A model generated the notes under the pieces. That model was not told where the DNA came from. It did no database searches and saw only the letters and a list, made by a program, of their open reading frames with translations. The position numbers and the translations under genes are program-made. From an uncultured Eubacteriales bacterium (GTDB taxonomy: Bacteria > Bacillota > Clostridia > Oscillospirales > CAG-272), in assembly GCA_934447715.1 (NCBI GenBank), contig CAKSER010000002.1:1-64000 (forward strand): a stretch of DNA of 64,000 bases. Reading direction: 5' to 3'. Shown here one piece after another: positions 41,916 through 49,672 of the stretch (within the stretch, counting starts at the first letter, position 1; every line of letters starts with the position of its first letter).

Positions 41916-43302
41916 TTTTATAATCTCCTTTAAAGAAATAAAATCTAAGCGGTGCTCCGCCGTCAGCCGCCCCAAGACCGTCTCTTAAAGGGAATCCGGG
42001 CAAAAAGCAGATTCCGCCGCCGTCACAGACGATCGGAGTGCTTTGCCTTTCCTCCATGCTGCTCTTTTTCGACTGCATAAGCTTGCGGACGCTTCGCGTC
42101 ATACCACCGAAGCGATATTTGTCGCCTTCCCTGCGATTTCTGACAAAAACAGTACCTTTGATTTTATCAGAAGCAAGGTCCTCTTGTATATATAATTTGT
42201 AAATATTTTTTAAGTCTTTTATATCTTTTTCAGCCGTATCAGGATCGCTTCGGTCGTCAAGATAGACGATATTTTGCCCCGGAAGATAGTTTATACCGGA
42301 AAAAAGCGTGATGCAGAAATCGGTCTGCGCCGTATTTTTTTCATGCCTGCCGACCCTGTCGGATTTTGAAAAGAATACCTCGTCCCGGTCAACATTAAAG
42401 TCGTATCCGCCGGAAAACGAGACGGATTGATGCGCAGAGTCGCCCTTTAAAATCGCGATTGCTTTTTTTATCTGCTCCGCACCCGGCTCACAGCCGAAGT
42501 CCTTTGCCGCCGATGCTATTACCCTTGAAAGAATCGGAAAGGGAAGACACGAAAGCGCCTTTCTTCCGTCCGACAGGGAACTTGACTCTGCCATGCTGCA
42601 AAGAAGCTCGTTGTCCTCTCTTAAAAGCCTGCTGCTTCTTGAAAATGCATCCTCTGCTGCCGGATTGATTTTCTTCAGCTCCGGCACAATAACATGCCTG
42701 ATGTAGTTTCTGGTATATTCTGTGTCGAAATTCGTTTTATCTGTAGCAAAATCAAGTCCTTTTTCACTGCAATATTCAAGAATTTCGGCTTTTGTGCAGT
42801 AGATAAGCGGTCTTATTATATTTCCTCTCACAGCCGGGATTCCGCAAAGCCCCGAAAGGCCGCAGCCTCTTGCAAGATGAAAGATAACCGTTTCAAGATT
42901 GTCGGAAGAATTATGAGCAGTGGCAACCCGTTCTATTCGGTGCTCACTGCATATTTTTTCAAATGCCTCATACCTGACTTTTCTCGCCGCTTCCTCAAGA
43001 CCCTCGCGGTTTTTTCTTGCAAGAAGCGGAACATCCTCTCTTACGGTAAAAAAGCGTATCTGCCTTTTTTCACAGAAGTCCCTGCAAAATTCCTCGTCAT
43101 CGTCGGCGTCCCTGCCTCTGATACAGTGATTAACATGAACGGCAGAAACAGATATGCCGTTTTCTTTTCCGTACTCATATAAAAGCTGTAAAAGAGCAGT
43201 CGAATCCGCTCCTCCGGAAAAGCCGACAAGAACCGATTTTGCTCCGTCAAGCATAGAGAAGTCGTTTAACGCATCGCGGAATTTTCCGACGGCAGAAGTC
43301 AT
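41899..43302 (-). CDS. tilS: tRNA(Ile)-lysidine synthetase
   Basis: Converts the wobble cytidine of the CAU-anticodon tRNA-Ile to lysidine, required for AUA decoding. 467 residues; PP-loop GFSGGADSTAL near the N-terminus, VNHCIRGRDAD, and a C-terminal TilS domain (GDKYRFGGMTRSVRKLMQ). The ATG at 43302 is preferred over that at 43311, which is only two bases from the ribosome site. Directly follows dnaB. Confidence 0.95.
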   Translation of the reverse strand: MTSAVGKFRDALNDFSMLDGAKSVLVGFSGGADSTALLQLLYEYGKENGISVSAVHVNHCIRGRDADDDEEFCRDFCEKRQIRFFTVREDVPLLARKNREGLEEAARKVRYEAFEKICSEHRIERVATAHNSSDNLETVIFHLARGCGLSGLCGIPAVRGNIIRPLIYCTKAEILEYCSEKGLDFATDKTNFDTEYTRNYIRHVIVPELKKINPAAEDAFSRSSRLLREDNELLCSMAESSSLSDGRKALSCLPFPILSRVIASAAKDFGCEPGAEQIKKAIAILKGDSAHQSVSFSGGYDFNVDRDEVFFSKSDRVGRHEKNTAQTDFCITLFSGINYLPGQNIVYLDDRSDPDTAEKDIKDLKNIYKLYIQEDLASDKIKGTVFVRNRREGDKYRFGGMTRSVRKLMQSKKSSMEERQSTPIVCDGGGICFLPGFPLRDGLGAADGGAPLRFYFFKGDYKSEKPE

Positions 43303-43307
43303 TTTTG

Positions 43308-44678
43308 TCATTCTCCTTCGTTCCTGTCGGAAAGGGTTGTAAACTTTGTATATTGCGCAAACCAGCCCACCTTGACATTCTGAATGCTTCCGTGACGGTT
43401 TTTCGCAACAATAACCTCTGCCACATTCTGACCTGCATCAATGCTGTCCTTAGAATCTGCCTGCTCCGCATAATATTCGTCGCGGTATAAGAACATGACA
43501 ACATCCGCGTCCTGCTCGATCGCTCCGGAGTCACGCAGGTCCGAAAGCATAGGTCTTTTGTTTGTTCTCTGCTCCGGTCCTCTCGAAAGCTGCGCACAGC
43601 AGATAATCGGCACCTGAAGATCCTTTGCAAGGAGCTTGAGATTTCTTGAGATGTCGGCAACCTCCTGTACACGGTTGTTTGTGTTTCTTTCGTTCTGCAT
43701 AAGCTGCAGATAGTCGATAATAACAAGCCCGAGTCCCTTTACTCTGCGGAGCTTTGCCTTCATGCTCGTGACCGTCATGCCGGAGGTGTCGTCGATAAGT
43801 ATCTCGCACTCGCTCAGCATTGCAGAGGCTGTTGCAAGCTTCTGCCAGTCCTCATTCGAAAGATTTCCCGAGCGGATTGCATAGCTGTCGATAAGCGCCT
43901 CGCTCGAAAGCATTCTGGAGGTAAGCTGCTCTGCAGACATTTCAAGAGAGAAAACGCAGACGGTTTTTCCCTTCTGCCTTGCAACCCTTGTTGCAATATT
44001 CATGGCAAAGCTCGTTTTTCCCATACCCGGGCGCGCTCCGACAAGAATCAGATCTCCCGGAGCCATTCCGACAAGCACCTTGTCAATGTCCTCAAAGCCG
44101 GTCTTTGCACCGATTGCAGCCTCTTTGTCGGTCTTTAAAAGCTTTAAATGATCGTAGTTTGCAAGAAGCGCCTCTCTTATGTGAGTAAAGCCCTTGCTTT
44201 CGTGACCCTCCGCAATAGAGAATATCATCTGCTCGGCATTGTCAAGCAGGCTTTCAACCTCGTTCTGCTCGGAATAAGCCTTTTCGGTGATTTCGCCGCA
44301 AACGCCGATAAGCTGCCTTAATATGCTCTTGTCTCTGACAATTGCCGCATAGTCCTTGACGTTCGACGCCGTCGGAACGACAGAGGCAATCACCTTTATA
44401 TATTTTTTCCCGTCCTCGTCGTTTTTATAAACGCCTCTGAGCGTAAGCATGTCGATAAGCGTTACAAGATCGATCTTTCTGCTGTGCAAAAACAGCTCCT
44501 GCATTGCAAGATATATCTGTACATGCTCGTCGATATAAAAATCATCGCTTTTAAGTATAGTAGCGACCTCGGTAAAGCATTCCGGCTCGATCAGAATAGA
44601 ACCGAGAACCGACTGCTCCGCCTCGAGAGAAAACGGCAGATTTCTTTGAAATCCGAGAAGTTCGTTTCCTGTATCCAT
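43308..44678 (-). CDS. dnaB: Replicative DNA helicase DnaB
   Basis: 456-residue hexameric helicase that unwinds DNA at the replication fork. N-terminal domain LPFSLEAEQSVLGS, linker, then RecA-like domain with Walker A GARPGMGKTSFAM, VVIIDYLQLM-type Walker B (LVIIDYLQLMQ) and SRGPEQRTNKRPMLSDLRDSG. No intein. Third gene of gdpP-rplI-dnaB-tilS. Confidence 0.97.
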   Translation of the reverse strand: MDTGNELLGFQRNLPFSLEAEQSVLGSILIEPECFTEVATILKSDDFYIDEHVQIYLAMQELFLHSRKIDLVTLIDMLTLRGVYKNDEDGKKYIKVIASVVPTASNVKDYAAIVRDKSILRQLIGVCGEITEKAYSEQNEVESLLDNAEQMIFSIAEGHESKGFTHIREALLANYDHLKLLKTDKEAAIGAKTGFEDIDKVLVGMAPGDLILVGARPGMGKTSFAMNIATRVARQKGKTVCVFSLEMSAEQLTSRMLSSEALIDSYAIRSGNLSNEDWQKLATASAMLSECEILIDDTSGMTVTSMKAKLRRVKGLGLVIIDYLQLMQNERNTNNRVQEVADISRNLKLLAKDLQVPIICCAQLSRGPEQRTNKRPMLSDLRDSGAIEQDADVVMFLYRDEYYAEQADSKDSIDAGQNVAEVIVAKNRHGSIQNVKVGWFAQYTKFTTLSDRNEGE

Positions 44679-44740
44679 TAAAAGACGCGCCTTTCCTGTT
44701 TTTTGTTTTTAAAAATCAATTGCTTTTTCCCCTGACCGTC

Positions 44741-45187
44741 TTATTTATCGGAGACGATAACATGAATCTTTCCGAGCACATCCGAAAAGAGCTTGACATC
44801 AAAGCTGTATGCGCCGAACGCCTTGATCTGCTCGTTCATTACGATCTTTCTCTTGTCGATTTCAATGCCGTGATCCGAAAGCAGCTTTTCTGCTATATCC
44901 TTTGAGGTAACCGCACCGTAAAGACGGCCGTCCGCACTTGCCTGCTGAATAATTTTAACGGTTATTCCGGTCAGCTTTTCGGCTATTTCCTTTGCAGCCT
45001 GTCTTTCAAGCTCGATCTTGTGCAGACGGGATTCCTCCTGTGCCTTAAGCTCGTTTATAGCCTTCTTGTCTGCCTCTACGGCAAGCTTGTTTTTAAAAAG
45101 ATAATTGTGCGCATATCCGTCCGAGACATTGATAATCTCGCCCTTTTTTCCCTGCGCCTTTACATCTGCAAGCAATACTACCTTCAT
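44741..45187 (-). CDS. rplI: 50S ribosomal protein L9
   Basis: 148 residues: N-terminal MKVVLLADVKAQGKKGEIINVSDG-type domain (seen as VKAQGKKGE and SDGYAHNYLF), a long connecting helix, and the C-terminal domain DGRLYGAVTSKDIA. Typical length and conserved place between gdpP and dnaB. Confidence 0.97.
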   Translation of the reverse strand: MKVVLLADVKAQGKKGEIINVSDGYAHNYLFKNKLAVEADKKAINELKAQEESRLHKIELERQAAKEIAEKLTGITVKIIQQASADGRLYGAVTSKDIAEKLLSDHGIEIDKRKIVMNEQIKAFGAYSFDVKLFSDVLGKIHVIVSDK

Positions 45188-45312
45188 TTTTTATATCTCC
45201 GTTTCTGTAATTTTTTATTTAAAATTTTTTCCGAATGTCAAAATATCAGACTGCGCCGGTTCGGTCAGCTCTGTCGGATGCCCGGTCGGTTCAATCGGTA
45301 CCGAACCCCGGA

Positions 45313-47328
45313 TCAGCCCTCGTCAAGATATGCGTCTATCGATTCCTTCAGCCTGCTTAAGGCATCCTTCATCGATTCATTAAGCTGAGTTGCCGCCGAC
45401 TGATAATGGCCTCCGCCCTCAAGCCTTTCAAGAATCGCCTGTACGTTGATCGTTCCGAGCGACCTTGCGGAAATATGAATGATACTTCCGATCCGGCAAA
45501 GAGCAAACGAAGCAAGAACGCCGTTTACAGTAAGCAGCCTGTCTGCCGCCTTTGCCGCAGATATGCGGTCGGATGCGGTGTTGCCGTCATCGTCGTTTAA
45601 TGAAATGGCAATAACCTTTCTGTATATTACGACGTTGGATTCGAATTTCGCCTCCGAAATAAAGTCGTCAAGCCCTGTTTTAAAGAGCGTCTGCGCACCT
45701 GTCGGATCAGCCCCCTCTCTTCTTAAGTAGAGCGCCGCGCCGAAGGTTCTTACCCCCGTGCTTCTCGTAAACTGCTTTGTGTCAAGAAGGATTCCGGCAT
45801 ACATAAGGTTTGCCTCCTCCTCAAGCAGCGTTCCGGACGGAAGCGATTGCTCGAGAATCTCCGCAACAAGCTCGCACGCTGACGATGCCGACGGCTCGAT
45901 ATATGAAACAGCCGGCTGCCTCTCAAACTCGGCGGTTTTCCTGTGGTGATCGATTATAGCTACCCTACAGCAGATTTCCTCCGCTTCAGGCAGTTCAAAC
46001 TGAAGCTTGTTGTTGACATCGAGAATGATCAGCATCGTGTCCGGCGTAATACTTTCAAGAGCGTCGTTTGCTCCTATAAACGTGTCGCTATATTCCGCGA
46101 TACCGGAAAGACGTTCACGCGCAATCTTAAAATTCAGATCGTCCGGGTTTACTATTATGTTTACGTCAACTCCGCAGAATCTGCACATTCTCGCCATGCC
46201 GATGCAGGCTCCGATGCCGTCAAAATCGACATTCCTGTGCGCCATAAGAAGAACATTCGAGCTTTTGATTATAAGCGCGGCAAGCTCGTTTGCAACAACC
46301 CTTGCACGGACATTTGTTCGCTTCTGAACCGTCTTGTTCTTTCCGCCGTAGAAATCGAGACTGTTTTCAGTCTTTACAACAACCTGATCTCCGCCTCTCT
46401 GCAGAGCCATTTCAAGAGCATCCCTTGCCGCTCTGTCCTTTTCCGCAAGCGTTCCGCCGATCTGCGCAATTCCCATCGAGATGGTAACCGCAAGCTTGTT
46501 GTCGCCTATCCTGATCTCGCGGATCCTGTCAAGCACGTCAAATTTGTCCTCGATAAGCTTTTTCATGCTTTTCGCACGGAAAACAACGATATATCTGTCT
46601 CTTTCAAACTCCTTGATTATTCCGTCAACCTCGTCAGCCCATTTCTTTAGGACCTGGGTTGCTTCGTTTGCGGCAGATCTGGATTCCTCCTTTGCATACT
46701 GCTGGAGCTCCTCTACATTATCTATATAGGCGTATGCAACAAGCGATTCCTCGTCCGCAAGCCTTTCCTTAAGCTCCTCCACCCTGCTTTCGTCGTCGAA
46801 AAGGACAACAAAATAGTTCTTGTCGTCATGACCGACACGGTAGCCGGATACCGAAAACGGCTTGTCGGAAAGAATAACCGTTTTTCTTTCCTCCTCATCG
46901 ACAATGCTCAAAAGCGGAATCCCGAAGACATTTTCAAAGGTCTGCCCGAAAAAGTTCCCCTTTGCATCCTGAAGTGAGGAAAAGGCAATATTGTGCCAAA
47001 GAATCCTGCCGTCCTCGCGGCAGACAATTGCCGGAATGTGCATGTTCGCAATCATTTCAAGAGTGATTCCGCCGAGCACCGGAGCAATCTCCTTTGAAAT
47101 CCCGGCCGACCTCTTCGGACTCTTTGCCCCCTGCGTAAGCAGAAACGTGACAAAGGTCATGGCAAGCAGATAAAATACCGCAGCAGCCGAAGCAACAATT
47201 GCTTGGTCAAGATGAACATATCGGCATAAAAGGAACGATATTACCGCCACCGATACCGCAATTGCCGAATCTATCAAAAGAATTCTTCCGTATGGAGTTT
47301 TAAATATTTCCTTAAACTTTCCACGCAT
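45313..47328 (-). CDS. gdpP: Cyclic-di-AMP phosphodiesterase GdpP
   Basis: Membrane enzyme that degrades the second messenger c-di-AMP. 671 residues: two membrane segments near 15-60, a PAS domain, a degenerate GGDEF domain, a DHH domain (HRNVDFDGIGACIG, then DHHRKT) and a DHHA1 domain with GGGHYQSAATQ. Heads the operon with its own promoter. Confidence 0.95.
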   Translation of the reverse strand: MRGKFKEIFKTPYGRILLIDSAIAVSVAVISFLLCRYVHLDQAIVASAAAVFYLLAMTFVTFLLTQGAKSPKRSAGISKEIAPVLGGITLEMIANMHIPAIVCREDGRILWHNIAFSSLQDAKGNFFGQTFENVFGIPLLSIVDEEERKTVILSDKPFSVSGYRVGHDDKNYFVVLFDDESRVEELKERLADEESLVAYAYIDNVEELQQYAKEESRSAANEATQVLKKWADEVDGIIKEFERDRYIVVFRAKSMKKLIEDKFDVLDRIREIRIGDNKLAVTISMGIAQIGGTLAEKDRAARDALEMALQRGGDQVVVKTENSLDFYGGKNKTVQKRTNVRARVVANELAALIIKSSNVLLMAHRNVDFDGIGACIGMARMCRFCGVDVNIIVNPDDLNFKIARERLSGIAEYSDTFIGANDALESITPDTMLIILDVNNKLQFELPEAEEICCRVAIIDHHRKTAEFERQPAVSYIEPSASSACELVAEILEQSLPSGTLLEEEANLMYAGILLDTKQFTRSTGVRTFGAALYLRREGADPTGAQTLFKTGLDDFISEAKFESNVVIYRKVIAISLNDDDGNTASDRISAAKAADRLLTVNGVLASFALCRIGSIIHISARSLGTINVQAILERLEGGGHYQSAATQLNESMKDALSRLKESIDAYLDEG

Positions 47329-47376
47329 ATATCATTTACCTTTCGGTTTTCGGTCAAAATTGCATATACATAATGT

Positions 47377-47405
47377 ATTTTACCACCTTTTTCCCGATTT
47401 GTAAA
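47377..47405 (-). promoter_or_regulatory. Promoter of the gdpP operon
   Basis: Minus-strand TTTACA (47405-47400), 17-base spacer, TAAAAT (47382-47377), about 50 bases before the gdpP start. Confidence 0.65.
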
Positions 47406-47420
47406 CATCTAATAATAAAT

Positions 47421-47448
47421 AAAAAAAGAAAAGGAGGCAAAAGCCCCC
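47421..47448 (-). terminator. Terminator after the flavin reductase-like gene
   Basis: GGAGGC (47433-47438) pairs with GCCCCC (47443-47448, one G-T pair in RNA) around a four-base loop; a T-rich tract follows on the minus strand. It overlaps sequence just upstream of the gdpP promoter. Confidence 0.7.
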
Positions 47449-47513
47449 GTCTCTTCTCTTTGCGGATCGGGAATATAGTAACCCCCGAAATAAATGCATC
47501 CGATTTGCTTGCT

Positions 47514-48023
47514 TTATTCCTTTATAAGAATTCTTTCGATTTCGCAGATATAGACATAGTGATAGTCGCGCTTCGGATAGCACTGGTCTATTATCGTCCG
47601 GTCGATAAAGCCGTTTTCGTCGATTCTGCCCTTGTACAGCTTTTTTCCGACATAGACAATACTCGACTGCTCAAAATAGGTAATATCCTCCTCGTCTATG
47701 CGGTCAAGCCCGGCAAGGGCAAGCTTGTCGCAGTCCCTTCCGCTCTTAAAGCCGCATATCTTGTGTATATCGTGCTTATCTTCGTCAAGAAAAGAGAGCG
47801 TAAGACGGTCGGCCTCCTCCGCAAACTCATATGTGTACCTCTGCGGACGGATCACACATACGCAGACCGGCTTTCCCCACAGCTCCCCGATTCCTCCCCA
47901 GCTTGCGGTCATCGTGTTGACGCTGCCGTCCGGCTTTTTTGCCGTAATAAGAAGCCAATCCTTCGAAATCTTCTTTATAAAATTGAGCTCGACCCCGTCC
48001 GGGGCATATTCGGTAAATTTCAT
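47514..48023 (-). CDS. Flavin reductase-like (FMN split-barrel) protein
   Basis: 169 residues, soluble. WLLITAKKPDGSVNTMTASWGG and the later ICVIRPQRYTYE-type stretch match the flavin reductase-like domain that binds FMN. No partner monooxygenase is nearby. Many clostridial members serve as electron-transfer or redox-stress proteins; substrate unknown. GGCAGGAGG precedes the ATG. Confidence 0.82.
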   Translation of the reverse strand: MKFTEYAPDGVELNFIKKISKDWLLITAKKPDGSVNTMTASWGGIGELWGKPVCVCVIRPQRYTYEFAEEADRLTLSFLDEDKHDIHKICGFKSGRDCDKLALAGLDRIDEEDITYFEQSSIVYVGKKLYKGRIDENGFIDRTIIDQCYPKRDYHYVYICEIERILIKE

Positions 48024-48122
48024 TCGTTCCTCCTGCCGTTTTACGGCTGATTCTTTAATATTTTATCCCACTATAAATATATTCGGCATGTCAAAATCCG
48101 AAACAGCTTTTAAAATCAAAAA

Positions 48123-48917
48123 TTAAAGAACAAGCTTGTCTGCTATCGAAAAAAGAAAATCGTCTTGTCTGATGATCTCTGCAAGCTCATGGGAGTTATG
48201 CGGAAGTACTCTTGTATAGATTCCTCCTCCGCAGCAGGACGCCTCCTCGTGCGCATCCGAACCGCAAAGGCCGATAAAGCCGGGCTTTGACGCAACAAGC
48301 TTCGCACCTGCTGCAACCCTTGAGTTGTGATTTACATGCATGTTAAACGATTCGATTCCGTCAACATATGAGTAATCGATCTGCGTCATACCGTCCCTGA
48401 ACGGATGCGCCTGTAAAAACAGCCTTCCGTCCTTGCGGAATTTTTCCGAAAATGACTTGTAATCAAGAACAAGAAGATCGAATATCTCATAAATATCCTT
48501 TTCCTCGATTCCGTAAACAAGATAGTCGTTTGCAGTATCGGGAAAACGCACCTCGGCGCCTAAAATCACTTCCACTCCGAGCTTTTCTCCCTCTGCCTTT
48601 GCCCTTTTGAAGTCGTCAATGTACGCCTTGCAGTACTCCTCCTTTGACCTGTCTCGGCAAAGCAGCATCGAAAAATGATTTGTCACCGCGAGTGCATCAT
48701 ACCCGTTTTCCTTGTAAATTTCAATCAGCCTTTCGGGAGGAAGAAAGCTGCAGGGGCTTACGGGCTTTGTGTGCGAATGCGTTTCAATCCTGTACCGGTA
48801 CTCCTTTTTTATCTCTTCTTTTATTTTATCCTTAAGTGCGCAATTCACTGCACCCTTTATATCCTCTGTTACTGCGTTTTTTTCGTCATTTCCGATTGGC
48901 TTGCTTAAAGCTGACAT
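48123..48917 (-). CDS. PHP-domain metal-dependent phosphoesterase-like protein
   Basis: 264 residues. The PHP metal motifs are visible: ETHSHTKPVSPCS, LAVTNHF, GAEVRF, QAHPFRDG, NHNSR and GSDAHEE. Family members hydrolyse phosphate esters; histidinol phosphatase or 3',5'-nucleotide phosphatase activity are options, but the exact substrate cannot be read. GGAGGCGG precedes the start; a weak-35 promoter lies at 48990-49018. Confidence 0.82.
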   Translation of the reverse strand: MSALSKPIGNDEKNAVTEDIKGAVNCALKDKIKEEIKKEYRYRIETHSHTKPVSPCSFLPPERLIEIYKENGYDALAVTNHFSMLLCRDRSKEEYCKAYIDDFKRAKAEGEKLGVEVILGAEVRFPDTANDYLVYGIEEKDIYEIFDLLVLDYKSFSEKFRKDGRLFLQAHPFRDGMTQIDYSYVDGIESFNMHVNHNSRVAAGAKLVASKPGFIGLCGSDAHEEASCCGGGIYTRVLPHNSHELAEIIRQDDFLFSIADKLVL

Positions 48918-48989
48918 TTGTGTTTCCGCCTCCTGTGCTGTCCTGCTTGTCCTTTTTTGCTTGTTTTTTTATCATTTTTTATCAAAGCA

Positions 48990-49018
48990 AGTATAGCACA
49001 CGGCAGGACATTTTTGAA
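48990..49018 (-). promoter_or_regulatory. Promoter of the PHP gene
   Basis: Minus-strand TTCAAA (49018-49013), 17-base spacer, TATACT (48995-48990). Confidence 0.55.
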
Positions 49019-49070
49019 GTAGCTTTGTAAAAACATAATCAAAAATTTTTCAAAAAAAGAAAAAAAGCCC

Positions 49071-49099
49071 TTGCAATTCGGTATGATATATGATAGAAT
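49071..49099 (+). promoter_or_regulatory. Promoter of secG
   Basis: TTGCAA (49071-49076), 17-base spacer, TAGAAT (49094-49099), with TG one base before the -10. Confidence 0.68.
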
Positions 49100-49170
49100 A
49101 CATAGGCTATTTACCGATTAATAGGTTTTTTGTCCGCGCTTGGGACATACATATAGGAGGAGTTTAAAAA

Positions 49171-49578
49171 ATGGGTACACTGAATATTGTTTTGGGAGTA
49201 ATTCTTATAATCGCGGCTCTGTTCCTCATTGTTGCCGTTCTTGCACAGTCAGGCAACTCCGACGGATCGCTCGGCATTCTTGGAGGAGGCGGATCCGAAA
49301 ACTATCTCGGAAAATCAAAGGGCAAAACCCGTGACAAGATTCTTTCCAAGGCAACAACAGTCGTTGCAATCATCTTTGCGGTTATTGTTCTTCTCGTCTA
49401 CATTTTCCAGTCGTCAGAGACAAAGGATGTTAACGACACCACAGGAACAACAACAGCCGGCAGCGCTCAGACAACCGTAGCAGACACCGACGAGGGCTTG
49501 GACTCTGACGCAACAGATTATTCCGGACTTACATCAGAAGCAGACGAAACCGACGCTGCAGACTCGGACGCTGAATAA
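49171..49578 (+). CDS. secG: Preprotein translocase subunit SecG with acidic tail
   Basis: Accessory SecYEG subunit. 135 residues: two membrane segments (about 4-26 and 60-81) with the conserved loop LGGGGSENYLGKSKGK between them. SecG is usually 70-80 residues; here about 50 extra residues follow the second segment, almost all Asp, Glu, Thr, Ser, Ala and Gly. In the known topology this tail would be outside the cell. AGGAGG lies before the ATG. Confidence 0.94.
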   Translation: MGTLNIVLGVILIIAALFLIVAVLAQSGNSDGSLGILGGGGSENYLGKSKGKTRDKILSKATTVVAIIFAVIVLLVYIFQSSETKDVNDTTGTTTAGSAQTTVADTDEGLDSDATDYSGLTSEADETDAADSDAE

Positions 49579-49595
49579 TCCAACAGAATGCTTTT

Positions 49596-49630
49596 AAAGC
49601 ACCTCTTTATTAAAAATAAAGGGGTGCTTT
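49596..49630 (+). terminator. Hairpin between secG and the hydratase gene
   Basis: AAAGCACCTCTTTA (49596-49609) pairs with TAAAGGGGTGCTTT (49617-49630). Only a short T-run follows, so it may be a partial terminator that sets the ratio of the two genes. Confidence 0.55.
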
Positions 49631-49672
49631 TGAAATATATCTAACATATCGGAGATATCGGAGGAAACACAA

